Below are positions 50,092 to 59,227 of a stretch of 64,000 bases of DNA, in pieces. The stretch is from Phyllobacterium endophyticum. Its GTDB lineage: Bacteria > Pseudomonadota > Alphaproteobacteria > Rhizobiales > Rhizobiaceae. The translations under genes and the position numbers were made by a program. Position 1 is the stretch's first letter; each line of letters opens with the position of its first letter. A model generated the notes under the pieces. It was not told the DNA's origin and did no database searches. It saw only the letters and a program-made list of their open reading frames with translations. The DNA lies in the NCBI RefSeq assembly GCF_003010935.1, contig NZ_PGGN01000004.1, forward strand, positions 558,001 through 622,000. The letters are read 5' to 3'.

Positions 50092-50793
50092 TCAACCTAT
50101 TTCTTCCAGCAACGGCACCAATTCGCCCAGATGTTCAATCTGGCGAAAGCGCTGTGCAGTCAGCGGCGCTTCGACGTGTTCGAGCACCCAGGTCAGTTCA
50201 TGCGGAACAAACACACCCCAACTACCCGCTTCGATTGCAGGCACCACATCGGACTTCAGCGAGTTGCCGATCATCATGCTTCGAGCTGGACCATCTCCAT
50301 GGCGCTGAAAGATGCGCTCGTAGGTCGTGGTATCCTTGTTGCTTACGATCTCCACCGCATCGAAGAACTCACCCAGACCCGATTGCGCCAGCTTCCGCTC
50401 CTGGTCGAACAAGTCTCCCTTGGTAATCAGGACGAGCCTGTAGTCTTCGTTCAGGCGCTCCAGGGTTTGCTGCACATGGGGCAAGGTCTCGACCGGGTGG
50501 CGTAGCATCTCGCGACCGGCAGCCAGAATTTCTGCAAGAACCGAAGACGGCACTTGGCCATTGGTTATTTCAACCGCCGTTTCGATCAGGGAAAGCGTGA
50601 AACCCTTTATACCGAAGCCGTAGAGATCAAGATTTCGCTTTTCCACTTCCAGCAACCTGCTCGATAAGTCAGTCGTATCGGCATGCGGAGCAAGCAGTTC
50701 GGCGAAATGCCTTTCCGACATCCGGAAAAACTGCTCGTTCTGCCAGAGCGTGTCATCGGCATCAAATCCTATAGTGGTGATGTTTGCAGACAT
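50092..50793 (-). CDS. HAD-superfamily hydrolase
   Basis: The ATG at 50793 (MSANITTIGFDADDTLWQNE) has GAGAAG upstream and gives 233 residues. Motif I is GFDADDTLW with nucleophile D11 and D13; motif II is VLITKGDLFDQE and motif III/IV is MMIGNSLKSDVVPAIEAG. The helical cap is of C1 type, as in phosphoglycolate phosphatase and pyrimidine nucleotidases. The phosphorylated substrate is unknown. Its stop abuts that of the convergent HerA-like ATPase gene. Confidence 0.9.
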   Translation of the reverse strand: MSANITTIGFDADDTLWQNEQFFRMSERHFAELLAPHADTTDLSSRLLEVEKRNLDLYGFGIKGFTLSLIETAVEITNGQVPSSVLAEILAAGREMLRHPVETLPHVQQTLERLNEDYRLVLITKGDLFDQERKLAQSGLGEFFDAVEIVSNKDTTTYERIFQRHGDGPARSMMIGNSLKSDVVPAIEAGSWGVFVPHELTWVLEHVEAPLTAQRFRQIEHLGELVPLLEEIG

Positions 50794-50922
50794 ATGGTTA
50801 CTTCTCAAAATCGCGGTTCAGAAGGGGGAGGACATGGTAATGCATCCGAAAGTCATACCATGATATGGAAACGATGGGATCATCGCAGCTACTTTCGCTG
50901 ACTACATGGGAACGGCAGAAGA

Positions 50923-51789
50923 GTGTATTGGCTCAGACAACTCGGCATCGTTGCTCTTGTACTGGCGACAGCAAAACAGGCCCTGCCGGCTGATAACCCA
51001 TCCGTTTCCGTACCGGCAACACCGCCCATACCAACAGTAAGCCAAATTTGCGTGGCCATCGCAACCAATGCCGATGGACACGGCGTACCACGCGATTTCT
51101 TTGCCAGGCTCATATGGAAAGAGAGCCGTTTCGACGCCCAGGCAATCAGCCCGGTCGGCGCGCAGGGCATCGCACAATTCATGCCCGGAACCGCGAAAGA
51201 ACGAAACCTCGATGATCCTTTCGATTTCGCAAAAGCTCTCCCTGCGTCGGCCGCATTGCTCAAGGAACTGCGTGGGACGTTCGGCAATTGGGGGCTTGCC
51301 GCAGCGGCCTACAATGCGGGTCCTGGCCGCGTCTCCAAATGGCTGGCGAGCGGCGGCTTCCTTCCCTTGGAAACGGAGGAATATGTACTCGATATAACCG
51401 GTAAGTCCGCTGATGATTTTGCAGCCGGAACCGAAATCTCAAATCAGCCACTGAACGCCAAGCTCGACTTCGACACCGCGTGCAGGAAATTACCGATAGT
51501 CCGCTTCGCAACCGTTGCAATGGCTCAGATAAAACCTAAACCATGGGGCATACAGATCGCCGGAAATTTTCGCCGTTCGGCAGCTGTCGGCCAACTTCAA
51601 CGTCTGCGCAGGGCGTTTCCGGCTATTCTTGACAAGCATGAAGCGGTTATCAGCCGAAATAGAACCGCAATGGGCAGGCGTGGGATATATGCCGTCAGGA
51701 TTGGCGCGGATACCCGCGGCGAAGCCAATCAAATCTGTTCGCAGCTTCACAGCGCAGGTGGCGCGTGCATCGTGCTACGCAACAGATAG
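50923..51789 (+). CDS. Lytic transglycosylase (SLT) with SPOR domain
   Basis: The GTG at 50923 is preceded by AGAAGAG, and an overlapping ATG at 50906 is out of frame. The 288-residue protein has a signal peptide (residues 1-23, ending ALPA) and an SLT catalytic domain with the Glu in IWKESRFDAQAISPVG (E67), AQGIAQFMPGTA and AAAAYNAGPGRVS. The C-terminal ~80 residues resemble a SPOR peptidoglycan-binding domain (WGIQIAGNFRRSAAVGQLQR). It cleaves peptidoglycan in the periplasm, possibly at the division site. Confidence 0.9.
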   Translation: MYWLRQLGIVALVLATAKQALPADNPSVSVPATPPIPTVSQICVAIATNADGHGVPRDFFARLIWKESRFDAQAISPVGAQGIAQFMPGTAKERNLDDPFDFAKALPASAALLKELRGTFGNWGLAAAAYNAGPGRVSKWLASGGFLPLETEEYVLDITGKSADDFAAGTEISNQPLNAKLDFDTACRKLPIVRFATVAMAQIKPKPWGIQIAGNFRRSAAVGQLQRLRRAFPAILDKHEAVISRNRTAMGRRGIYAVRIGADTRGEANQICSQLHSAGGACIVLRNR

Positions 51790-52164
51790 GTTTGTGATCA
51801 ACGCGACAGCCTGATTTCAACGACTTGCCCGCCGCGCAAAGTGCACGCAATTCTACGTCCAAGTGTGTAGGCTGCAAAGCAATCTATATAGACACAAGCG
51901 CTGAAAAAAAACTTTTGCTTGCCAAAAAACACTTATTCTAGCAGTCTCAAAGCGTTCGGGCATTTGCGAACACTGGAAGACTGGAAGAACGGCGCGCCGG
52001 AACCGCAATAATACCGGGCCCGGAGTAATCCTGGCGATGATCGGCTCCTTTCCTGAATTCGAGAACTGCCTGCATGATCTCCGTTGGAAGTATCTACTGA
52101 AAACGGCACTACCAATCCCGCAAACCCGGAGGGGAACGCGGTAAGTAAGGAAAAGGAACTGAGC
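51790..52164. other. 375-bp region with the second cold-shock leader
   Basis: No gene is seen. It holds the promoter and long 5' leader of the cold-shock gene at 52165. No hairpin or cold box could be assigned with confidence. Confidence 0.4.
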
Positions 52165-52380
52165 ATGGCACAGACCGGTACGGTCAAATTCTTCAACAGT
52201 GAAAAAGGCTTTGGCTTTATCAAGCCGGATGATGGCGCAGCGGACATTTTCGTTCATATTTCGGCAGTTCAGGCATCCGGACTAACAGGTCTCGCAGACA
52301 ATCAGAAGGTCTCCTTCGATACCGAGCCTGATCGCCGTGGCAAGGGCCCGAAGGCCGTCAATATCGCGGTGACTGAATAA
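52165..52380 (+). CDS. Cold-shock protein (CspA family), second copy
   Basis: The ATG at 52165 (MAQTGTVKFFNSEKGFGFIKP) follows AAGGA and gives 71 residues; in-frame codons from 52084 are not family-like. RNP1 KGFGFIKP and RNP2 IFVHISA are intact. The conserved surface aromatic residues (FF, F, F) are present, so nucleic-acid binding should be normal. It is a paralogue of cspA at 26817 with a different C-terminal tail (DRRGKGPKAVNIAVTE). Two hairpins (52385-52398 and 52403-52425) follow the stop. Confidence 0.94.
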   Translation: MAQTGTVKFFNSEKGFGFIKPDDGAADIFVHISAVQASGLTGLADNQKVSFDTEPDRRGKGPKAVNIAVTE

Positions 52381-52705
52381 TCCAGCGGCAAAAGCCGCCA
52401 GAATCCCCGGCACAAAGTCGGGGATCATGTCTCACCCACCTGCCGTGGCGAGGTCTGCTCCGCCGCCTTGGTCGAGGATGTTTGCGGATAACGGCTGCTG
52501 GATTTAATCGCGCCGTTTTCTTGCCTCCGATTTGCTGAAATTCTGTGAGAATCTCACCTATGGAATGGTTGCGGAACGATTTCCGTTCAGCCTGCATTCA
52601 TTCTGAATTGAATAGAACAGATCCAACGCTGGAGTCCGTGAAAACCAGCCAACGATCAGGCGAACTGAAAGACGTCCGCCAAGGAATGCTTCAAAGGAGG
52701 CACAA
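52381..52705. other. 325-bp region, csp to BA14K gene
   Basis: Apart from the tandem hairpins after csp, I see no feature. The BA14K promoter should lie here. AAAGGAGG (52690-52697) is its ribosome site. Confidence 0.4.
52385..52425 (+). terminator. Tandem hairpins after the second cold-shock gene
   Basis: GCGGC-AAAA-GCCGC (52385-52398) and arms ATCCCCG/CGGGGAT (52403-52409 / 52419-52425). No T run follows, so termination efficiency is uncertain. Confidence 0.45.
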
Positions 52706-53101
52706 ATGAACAGAGGTTTGAAGATCGCAGTGCTTGCAACTGCGGCTGTTGCTACAGCGATGGTTTCTCTCACGCCGGCTTCGGCGGACCGCTACTACCG
52801 CCATCGTCACTATGACGGCGGCGATGCTCTCGCTGCTGGCGCCATTGGCTTGGCAGCAGGCGCGTTGATTGGTGGCGCTCTGGCTCAGCCGGCAGAGCCG
52901 ATTTACCGGGACTATGACGATGGTTATTATCGGCGTCCGGTTCGCGTCTATCGCGAAGTCGCTCCCCGCTACTATGATGGAGCCCAGCCCTGGTCCCCCG
53001 GCTGGTATCGCTATTGCGCAAATCGATATCGCTCCTTCAACCCCGAGACAGGAACATTCCGCGGGTATGACGGGCGTGATTATTTCTGCAACGCCAATTG
53101 A
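52706..53101 (+). CDS. BA14K-family secreted protein
   Basis: This 131-residue protein has a signal peptide (MNRGLKIAVLATAAVATAMV, cleavage after TPASA), a Gly/Ala-rich hydrophobic hairpin (AAGAIGLAAGALIGGALA), a Tyr/Arg-rich central region and the BA14K C-terminal signature WYRYCANRYRSFNPETGTFR with GYDGRDYFC. The family is named for the Brucella 14-kDa immunoreactive, lectin-like protein. It is probably exported to the periplasm or outer surface. The role in a free-living or symbiotic bacterium is unknown. Confidence 0.9.
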   Translation: MNRGLKIAVLATAAVATAMVSLTPASADRYYRHRHYDGGDALAAGAIGLAAGALIGGALAQPAEPIYRDYDDGYYRRPVRVYREVAPRYYDGAQPWSPGWYRYCANRYRSFNPETGTFRGYDGRDYFCNAN

Positions 53102-53118
53102 CTATCAATTGCGTTTGG

Positions 53119-53142
53119 GCCGCCGGTAAACCGGCGGCTTCC
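53119..53142 (+). terminator. Hairpin after the BA14K gene
   Basis: Perfect 8-bp arms GCCGCCGG (53119-53126) and CCGGCGGC (53131-53138), loop TAAA, followed by TTCCTT. It separates convergent genes. Confidence 0.6.
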
Positions 53143-53149
53143 TTCATGC

Positions 53150-53791
53150 CTAATTCAGAAAGGGGTTGGTGCGCCGCTCCTCTCCAAAACGACCACCTGG
53201 GCCATGTCCGCAGATGAACCCTATGTCATCGCCGAGCGGCAGCAGCTTGGTTTTGATCGAGTTGATCAATGCAGCATGATCGCCGCCTTCAAGATCGGTC
53301 CGCCCGATAGAGCCATTGAACAGCACGTCACCAACATGGGCAAATTTCGCGGCCCGATTGAAGTAGACCACGTGGCCCGGGGCGTGGCCGGGACAGTGCA
53401 ACACCTCGAAAACGTGCGATCCGAATGATACGGAATCGCCGTCATTGAGCCAGCGATCCGGCGTACAGTTGCGGACGCCGTCCCTCACGCCGTACTTCAG
53501 TGCCTTCGACTCGAGGCTCTCCAGTAAAAAACGATCGGCCTCGTTTGGGCCGATGATGTCAACGCCAAGCGCGTCCTTCATGTCCATCGCACCGGCAGCG
53601 TGATCAATGTGGCCGTGAGTAATCCAGATCGCTTCTATAGTGATCCCGTTGGACGATATGGCGCTCAAGACCTTGTCGTGATCGCCGCCCGGATCAACCA
53701 GCACCCCATGCTTGTCATCGCTGTCAAAAAGGATCGTGCAGTTCTGCTGAAAAGCCGTGACGGGAATGATACCAGCCTGCAATTGTCCCAT
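53150..53791 (-). CDS. MBL-fold metallo-hydrolase (glyoxalase II-like)
   Basis: The ATG at 53791 (MGQLQAGIIPVTAFQQNCTI) follows AGGA and gives 213 residues. The zinc motif THGHIDHA has H59, H61, D63 and H64; further ligands are in LHCPGHAPGHV and HVGDVLFNGSIGRTD. This is the YcbL-like subgroup related to glyoxalase II. It probably hydrolyses a thioester such as S-lactoylglutathione; substrate is inferred from the family. Confidence 0.9.
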   Translation of the reverse strand: MGQLQAGIIPVTAFQQNCTILFDSDDKHGVLVDPGGDHDKVLSAISSNGITIEAIWITHGHIDHAAGAMDMKDALGVDIIGPNEADRFLLESLESKALKYGVRDGVRNCTPDRWLNDGDSVSFGSHVFEVLHCPGHAPGHVVYFNRAAKFAHVGDVLFNGSIGRTDLEGGDHAALINSIKTKLLPLGDDIGFICGHGPGGRFGEERRTNPFLN

Positions 53792-53851
53792 CGTTCCAAT
53801 CCTGTGCTCTGAAATTGTCGTCAACGCATTTAGTATACGCTATGCTCAAAT

Positions 53852-53880
53852 GAAAAGGGCGGCCAGTAAGCCGCCCTCAA
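53852..53880 (-). terminator. Intrinsic terminator of the glycine-zipper gene
   Basis: On the minus strand GGGCGGC (53870-53876) and GCCGCCC (53857-53863) with a 6-nt loop, then TTTTCA. It follows the gene ending at 53905. Confidence 0.8.
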
Positions 53881-53904
53881 AATAATGACTTCGGTGCTTT
53901 CGGA

Positions 53905-54216
53905 TCAGGCCTTTGCCATCGAATTCTTGATGAAGCCTACAATCGCAGTAAGAATGATGCCGCCGACACCGCCACCTGCCACCTGACCGATGATGGAACC
54001 AATGTCCAGTCCAGACGAAGCGGCAGCATTTGCTACCATCTCGGCACCGCCTGCGCCGAGGAATTGCGTCAAATAACCGCCAATAAGGCCGCCGATTCCG
54101 CCAGCAACGGTATTTCCGGTTGTTCCGAGACTCAGGTTTTTCAGAAGACCGCCGACAATATTTCCGCCGACACCACCCGATATTAGCTGGATAATAATAG
54201 GAAGAAGCGCTTCCAT
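53905..54216 (-). CDS. Glycine-rich hydrophobic small protein (103 aa)
   Basis: This 103-residue protein is dominated by Gly, Ala, Ile and Val in spaced zipper patterns (LISGGVGGNIVGGLLKNL, AGGIGGLIGGYLTQFLGAGG, AGGGVGGIILTAIVGFIKNS). Two or three membrane-compatible segments are possible. There is no clear signal peptide. It has its own terminator. I recognise similar proteins in rhizobia but no function. The start at 54216 has no strong ribosome site, and the frame is the only good one. Confidence 0.65.
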   Translation of the reverse strand: MEALLPIIIQLISGGVGGNIVGGLLKNLSLGTTGNTVAGGIGGLIGGYLTQFLGAGGAEMVANAAASSGLDIGSIIGQVAGGGVGGIILTAIVGFIKNSMAKA

Positions 54217-54350
54217 GATTGTACCCCGTCAACGTTTCAAGCCAGACTCATGCCTGACCAGCGTCATGATGACTAAGTTTTAATCAATGTCAAACAACTT
54301 GATACCTGCTGGCAGGCGTATCAAGCTCACATCTTCGCTCTAATTCAAGA

Positions 54351-55241
54351 TTATTCGGCTGCAGCTTTCTTCGGCATTACTTCCGATGCGTAATCATTCA
54401 TCAGATTGATTGCGATCTCGCCAACAGTAAAGCGGTACCGACTGATTTCCGAAACTGGCGTGACTTCGGCAGCCGTTCCTGTAAGGAAACACTGCTCGAA
54501 ATCAACAAGTTCTTCTGGCATTATCACCCGCTCGACGACTTCATAGCCGCGGCGTTTGGCCAGCTCAATTACCGTCCGGCGTGTGATGCCGTCGAGGAAA
54601 CAATCGGGCACGGGCGTGTGAATAATGCCGTCCTTGACGAAGAATACGTTGGCGCCAGTTGCTTCGGCGACTTGCCCGCGCCAGTCCAGCATCAGCGCGT
54701 CGGCATAGCCCTTGGCTTCCGCCGCATGTTTGGAGATCGTGCAGATCATGTAAAGACCGGCCGCTTTGGACTTTGAAGGTGCGGTCCTTGGATCAGGGCG
54801 GCGGTATTCGGCCATGTCCAGCCTGATACCCCTCAGTTTTTGAGCAGGGTCAAAATAGCTCGGCCACTGCCAGATCGCGATGGCGACGTTGATCTTGTTG
54901 GCCTGGGCTGACACGCCCATCGACTCGCTCCCGCGCCATGCAATCGGACGGACATAAGCGTCCTGAAAACCTTGCTTGGCCAAAAGCTTGCGGCATGCAT
55001 CGTTCAATTCTTCAACGTCATAGGGTATCTTGAAGCCGAGAATACGGGCGGATTCGTGTAGACGCTCGGTATGCTCGTTGAGCTTGAATATCTCGCCGCC
55101 ATAAGCACGCTCGCCCTCGAAAACGGAACTGGCGTAGTGAAGGCCATGAGTAAGCACGTGGATCCTTGCGTCCGTCCAGCGAACGAATTCGCCATTCATC
55201 CAGATGTAACCTTCAAGCTGATCAAACGGAACGGATGCCAT
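54351..55241 (-). CDS. ilvE: Branched-chain amino acid aminotransferase IlvE
   Basis: The ATG at 55241 (MASVPFDQLEGYIWMNGEFV) follows GGAGGAAAAC and gives 296 residues. It is a class IV (D-amino-acid-transaminase fold) PLP enzyme that makes leucine, isoleucine and valine from 2-oxo acids. Typical motifs are THGLHYASSVFEGERAYGG, YVRPIAWRGSESMGV, the catalytic Lys region SKSKAAGLYM, and EATGANVFFVKDGIIHTP. Phosphate-binding TGTAAEVTPVSEI is present. A MarR gene is divergent, 240 bp away. Confidence 0.95.
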   Translation of the reverse strand: MASVPFDQLEGYIWMNGEFVRWTDARIHVLTHGLHYASSVFEGERAYGGEIFKLNEHTERLHESARILGFKIPYDVEELNDACRKLLAKQGFQDAYVRPIAWRGSESMGVSAQANKINVAIAIWQWPSYFDPAQKLRGIRLDMAEYRRPDPRTAPSKSKAAGLYMICTISKHAAEAKGYADALMLDWRGQVAEATGANVFFVKDGIIHTPVPDCFLDGITRRTVIELAKRRGYEVVERVIMPEELVDFEQCFLTGTAAEVTPVSEISRYRFTVGEIAINLMNDYASEVMPKKAAAE

Positions 55242-55480
55242 GTTTTCCTCCAGGCGTTGGATTCCTGATAATTTTGCGGGACGGTGTCTCCGCCAACTGG
55301 TCCCGATTGCCAATTGGTGTACCATTGCCACGCTACCAACAAGCGGACGAGAAATATCTCAGAACGCCCAGTGGCTTTTCAATTAGTTCAAAGCGTGGCC
55401 AATAGCTTGCCAAAAATTATCAGCAGTCTAAAATTAAGTCAATAAACCTGACATATTTCAGACAAGAGCGGGAACCCTGT

Positions 55481-55984
55481 ATGAAATCTTATACACCAGA
55501 GCGCCATATTGAGACAGCCCTGACGAGAACCGATGCAAGCCAACTCGACATTATCGAGCTGTTTTTCTTCGCCTATCGCGACTTCACTGCCGATCCGGAT
55601 ATGATCCTGGAGAAACTTGAATTCGGACGGGCGCACCATCGCGTACTGTACTTCATCAATCGCAAGCCGGGAATGACGGTCGCGGAACTGCTCGAGGTTC
55701 TGCAAATTACCAAACAGAGCCTTGCGCGCGTGCTCAAGCAACTGATCGATACTGAGCATGTCGTGCAGGTACCAGGGCCACGCGATCGGAGACAGCGGGA
55801 ACTTTATCCGACGCCCAAGGGACGCGCACTGGCGCTGGAGCTCGCAGCACCGCAATCACGCCGCATTACAAGTGCATTGGAGCAGATCGACGTTTCCAAT
55901 CGAGCTGTGATCGAGCATTTCCTCAGGGCAATGGTAAATCCGGGCCAGTGGCAACAGATCGACAGCCTGCCAAAGGCAGGCTAG
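55481..55984 (+). CDS. MarR-family regulator (PetP-like)
   Basis: This 167-residue protein has a MarR winged-helix core: HHRVLYFINRKPGMTVAELL, ITKQSLARVLKQLIDTEHVV and GPRDRRQRELYPTPKGRALA (the wing). The downstream response regulator starts 29 bp after its stop with a strong ribosome site, so the two are likely co-transcribed. The order MarR - response regulator, next to ilvE, matches petP-petR in Rhodobacter and many Rhizobiales. The signal is unknown. The ATG at 55481 lacks a strong ribosome site. Confidence 0.9.
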   Translation: MKSYTPERHIETALTRTDASQLDIIELFFFAYRDFTADPDMILEKLEFGRAHHRVLYFINRKPGMTVAELLEVLQITKQSLARVLKQLIDTEHVVQVPGPRDRRQRELYPTPKGRALALELAAPQSRRITSALEQIDVSNRAVIEHFLRAMVNPGQWQQIDSLPKAG

Positions 55985-56013
55985 AATTCATTTTGAGGAG
56001 AAGGAGGACGCAA

Positions 56014-56742
56014 ATGTCCGCGCAAAGGGGAAACACATTGGTAAGCGATGAACTGCCGCTTTCAGACGACGCACCGCACCTGCTCATTGTTGATGACGAC
56101 ACCCGAATTCGAAATCTACTGTCGCAATACCTGACAGGCAGCGGCTTTCGCATTACGGTGGCTGCCAACGCAGATGAAGCGCGGCGCAAGCTCACCGGGA
56201 TCGACTATGACCTCCTGATCCTCGACGTGATGATGCCTGGCGAGAGCGGAGTTGCGCTTACCCAGGCATTGCGTCAGGAAAAGAATGTTCCGATACTGAT
56301 GCTGACGGCTCTTTCAGAAACTGACAGCCGGATAGCGGGTCTCGAAGCGGGTGCCGACGATTATTTGCCCAAGCCGTTTGATCCGCGTGAGTTGATCCTG
56401 CGCATAAACAATATTCTGCGCCGCGGTGCTCCGGCAACGCAGGCAAAGATCGAGCAGATAGTTTTTGGACCCTACACGTTTGTGATAGCAAAACGCGAAC
56501 TAAAGCGTTCCGGCGAATTGATCCGCCTGACAGATCGCGAGCAAGATATCATGGCGATATTCGCCGCCCGCGCCGGCGAAACAGTTCCACGGCACGAATT
56601 GACCGGTCAGGAAGGCGATGTCGGCGAGCGGACGATCGACGTCCAGATCAACCGCCTGCGCCGCAAGATCGAGAATGATCCAGCCAATCCGGTCTGGTTG
56701 CAGACGGTGCGTGGCGTCGGTTATAAACTCAGCGTGGAGTAG
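56014..56742 (+). CDS. OmpR-family response regulator (PetR-like)
   Basis: The start at 56014 follows AAGGAGGACG and gives 242 residues; the frame extended upstream overlaps the MarR gene. The receiver domain (about 22-140) shows the acidic pair in LLIVDDDTR, phospho-acceptor D71 (LLILDVMMPG), T/S in MLTALSETD and K in YLPKPFDPRE. The OmpR-type DNA-binding domain follows (LIRLTDREQDIMAIFAARAG, DVQINRLRRKIENDPANP, VRGVGYKLS). It is paired with the kinase that begins 43 bp downstream. Confidence 0.94.
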   Translation: MSAQRGNTLVSDELPLSDDAPHLLIVDDDTRIRNLLSQYLTGSGFRITVAANADEARRKLTGIDYDLLILDVMMPGESGVALTQALRQEKNVPILMLTALSETDSRIAGLEAGADDYLPKPFDPRELILRINNILRRGAPATQAKIEQIVFGPYTFVIAKRELKRSGELIRLTDREQDIMAIFAARAGETVPRHELTGQEGDVGERTIDVQINRLRRKIENDPANPVWLQTVRGVGYKLSVE

Positions 56743-56785
56743 CGATCCGTCTTCCATTTTCAATGCGCATGCGGATACTGGATAT

Positions 56786-58198
56786 ATGGCACCGGCAGAC
56801 ACCGCAAAGCGCGCATTGGCAATCAGGAAGCGACACTGGCGACGTCGGCGCAGCACATTGCTTGCTCCCTGGCGAAAGTTCACCCGCTGGCTCGCCCATT
56901 GGATGCCCAAGCGGCTGTACGCGCGTTCGTTGATCATCATCATTGCGCCTATGGTTTTACTTCAGTCGCTGATCGCTTTTGTTTTCATGGAACGGCACTG
57001 GCAGACGGTAACGCAACGCCTGTCAACGGCTGTCGTGCGCGACATTGCCGGCGTCATAGACCTGATGGAAACCTATCCGCAGGACCCGGCCTATGAAAAC
57101 CTGATCCGGATTGCACGCGAGAGATTATCGCTGAACATATCGATCTTGCCCCCCGATCCTTTGCCGGCGCCTGGACCAAAGCCATTTTTCTCGATTCTCG
57201 ACAGTATCCTCGGTGAGGAAATCACGAGGCAGATCAACCGGCCGTTCTGGATCGACACGATCGGTGATTCCGATCTCGTGGAAATCCGAATACAACTCGA
57301 CAACAAGGTCCTGCGGGTCTTCGCCCGCCGCAGCCAGGCCTATGCGTCGAACACGCTGATATTTCTCGTCTGGATGGCTGGTTCGGCACTTGTCCTGCTC
57401 GCCATCGCCATCCTGTTTCTGCGCAACCAGATCAAACCGATCCAACAGCTTGCCACCGCCGCCGATAGCTTCGGCAAGGGGCGCTCCGGACCACCCGATT
57501 TCAAGCCGCGCGGCGCCGAGGAAGTACGCAGGGCTGGCGCAGCTTTTATTGTCATGCGCGAACGTATCGAACGGCAGATCGAGCAGCGCACAACGATGCT
57601 AAGCGGTGTCAGCCACGACTTACGTACCATTCTGACGCGCTTCAAACTCCAATTGGCGCTCGTCGGCAGCAAGGTGGATACGGAGGCCATGGAGCAGGAC
57701 ATCGACGATATGCAATCGATGCTAGAAGGCTATTTGGCGTTCGCCCGCAGCGAGGCCGAGGAGGAGACGGGCACCTTCAATCTGGAGCGGCTTTTCGCGA
57801 AGTTGAAGGAGGAGGGCATTTTGCTCAAGCGCGGCTTTACCTCGAAAATTCGCGGCAAACCCGAAATTCACGTCCGCCCAAACGCGTTCTCAAGACTGAT
57901 CTCCAATCTGGTGTCTAACTCATTCCGCTATGCCAGGAATGTTTCAGTGGCCGCCGATCACCGGGAAGGATGGCTTACCATAATCATCGATGACGACGGC
58001 CCGGGAATACGGAAGGAAATGCGCGAGGAGGTGTTCAAGCCATTCTTTCGGCTGGACGAAGCACGCAATCAGGATTCAAGTGGTACGGGGCTAGGCCTCG
58101 CGATAGCACTTGACATCGCCCGCAGTCACGGCGGAGACATCATTCTTGATGACAGTCCCACTGGTGGCTTGAGGGCGATTGTCAGAATTCCGGCCTAA
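56786..58198 (+). CDS. EnvZ-like sensor histidine kinase
   Basis: The ATG at 56786 (MAPADTAKRALAIRKRHW) is the first good start after the response regulator and gives 470 residues; the frame runs open upstream over the regulator gene but that part is out of frame to it. TM1 is near 48-68, a periplasmic loop of about 120 residues follows, and TM2 is near residue 195. A HAMP linker leads to the dimerisation box with H277 (SGVSHDLRTILTRF). The ATPase domain has the N box LISNLVSNSFRYA, G1 IDDDGPGI and G2 GTGLGLAIALD. It phosphorylates the adjacent PetR-like regulator. Confidence 0.93.
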   Translation: MAPADTAKRALAIRKRHWRRRRSTLLAPWRKFTRWLAHWMPKRLYARSLIIIIAPMVLLQSLIAFVFMERHWQTVTQRLSTAVVRDIAGVIDLMETYPQDPAYENLIRIARERLSLNISILPPDPLPAPGPKPFFSILDSILGEEITRQINRPFWIDTIGDSDLVEIRIQLDNKVLRVFARRSQAYASNTLIFLVWMAGSALVLLAIAILFLRNQIKPIQQLATAADSFGKGRSGPPDFKPRGAEEVRRAGAAFIVMRERIERQIEQRTTMLSGVSHDLRTILTRFKLQLALVGSKVDTEAMEQDIDDMQSMLEGYLAFARSEAEEETGTFNLERLFAKLKEEGILLKRGFTSKIRGKPEIHVRPNAFSRLISNLVSNSFRYARNVSVAADHREGWLTIIIDDDGPGIRKEMREEVFKPFFRLDEARNQDSSGTGLGLAIALDIARSHGGDIILDDSPTGGLRAIVRIPA

Positions 58199-58515
58199 GC
58201 AGCATGTTCACCGACAAGCGGCGGGTTCTTCACGACAACTGTTTCAGCACAGGTCTGCACGCCACGTAGATAGAGAGCGCACGTCGTGCGGAGCATGGAG
58301 GCAAAATTTGGAATGTCTCCCTGCGCCTGCAGTGCCTCGTCGTACAGAGTGGAAATGAACCTGGGGGTGGTCATATTCTGGCTCTCGGCAATCTCGTCGA
58401 GTAGTTTCCAGAACGTCGCCTCGAGTTGAATGCTCGTCGAATGTCCGCCTATGCGTACAGAACGATTGATCTGCCGATAGCCTTGCGGATCCTGTTCTGC
58501 AAATACCTTACACAT
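58195..58515 (-). CDS. Ribbon-helix-helix domain protein
   Basis: This 106-residue protein has an RHH_4-type core: NRSVRIGGHSTSIQLEATFW, then KLLDEIAESQNMTTPRFIST with LYDEALQ. Such domains dimerise and bind DNA, and many Rhizobiales carry this protein singly. The target is unknown; no toxin-like partner is next to it. Its stop overlaps that of the convergent histidine kinase by four bases. The ATG at 58515 is the first Met of the frame. Confidence 0.82.
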   Translation of the reverse strand: MCKVFAEQDPQGYRQINRSVRIGGHSTSIQLEATFWKLLDEIAESQNMTTPRFISTLYDEALQAQGDIPNFASMLRTTCALYLRGVQTCAETVVVKNPPLVGEHAA

Positions 58516-58734
58516 TCCAAAAGCCTCCCTTCAGCTTTCCCCGATTATGGTCGCTACCAGCGCGCAAAAGTGGTATTTTGCGCATCTGTGCATCATGAGC
58601 GAAAATATTCCGCCCGTATTGCGGTGTGGTAGCCGATTGCCACCACTTCTGTTCTCCCACGCTCATAATCGCCGACAAGCCCTGACACTGCAACACTAGT
58701 TTTCAGGTGGCATATCGTTCGTTAGGAGGAGCTG

Positions 58735-59130
58735 TTGGCAAAAGCCATTCATTCCATGATCCGCGTTCTCGACGAGGAGAAGTCCAGGTCGTTTTATAAG
58801 GAAGCGTTCGGTTTGGACGTAGCGGAAAGGCTCGATTTCGACAGTTTCACCCTCGTTTATCTATGCAATAGCGAGACAAGCTTCGAACTTGAACTGACGA
58901 TCAACAAAGGGCGCACCGAAGCCTATGACATTGGCGACGGCTACGGCCATCTTGCTTTCAGTGTCGACGATCTGGACGCGCAACATGAACGCATGAAGTC
59001 AAAGCAGCTCAAGATCCGCGATATTGTGGAATTCAAGCGCGACGGCACGTTGCTCGCGCGCTTCTTCTTCGTTGAGGACCCCGACGGCTACAAAATCGAG
59101 GTTCTACAACGGCAGGGCCGGTATTTGTGA
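58735..59130 (+). CDS. VOC-family protein, glyoxalase I-like
   Basis: I take the TTG at 58735 as the start because GGAGGAG stands directly before it and the next residues AKAIHSMIRVLDEEKSRSFY match family N-termini; 131 residues result. The VOC pair has metal ligands in the family positions H6 (IHSMIRV), E53 area (SFELELTINKG), H75 area (GYGHLAFSVDDL) and E125 (DGYKIEVLQRQG), consistent with lactoylglutathione lyase (GloA) chemistry. It is the first gene of a cluster with a TAT-exported protein and a GMC oxidoreductase, 97 bp apart. Confidence 0.85.
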   Translation: MAKAIHSMIRVLDEEKSRSFYKEAFGLDVAERLDFDSFTLVYLCNSETSFELELTINKGRTEAYDIGDGYGHLAFSVDDLDAQHERMKSKQLKIRDIVEFKRDGTLLARFFFVEDPDGYKIEVLQRQGRYL

Positions 59131-59227
59131 TATCGGCCAGCGGCGTTGGAGGAACGCCATTCAGCCAGCAAGGACGTTCGGCGGCAATGCTCGCCGGACG
59201 CCGATAGCAAGCAAGGGAGGAACTTCT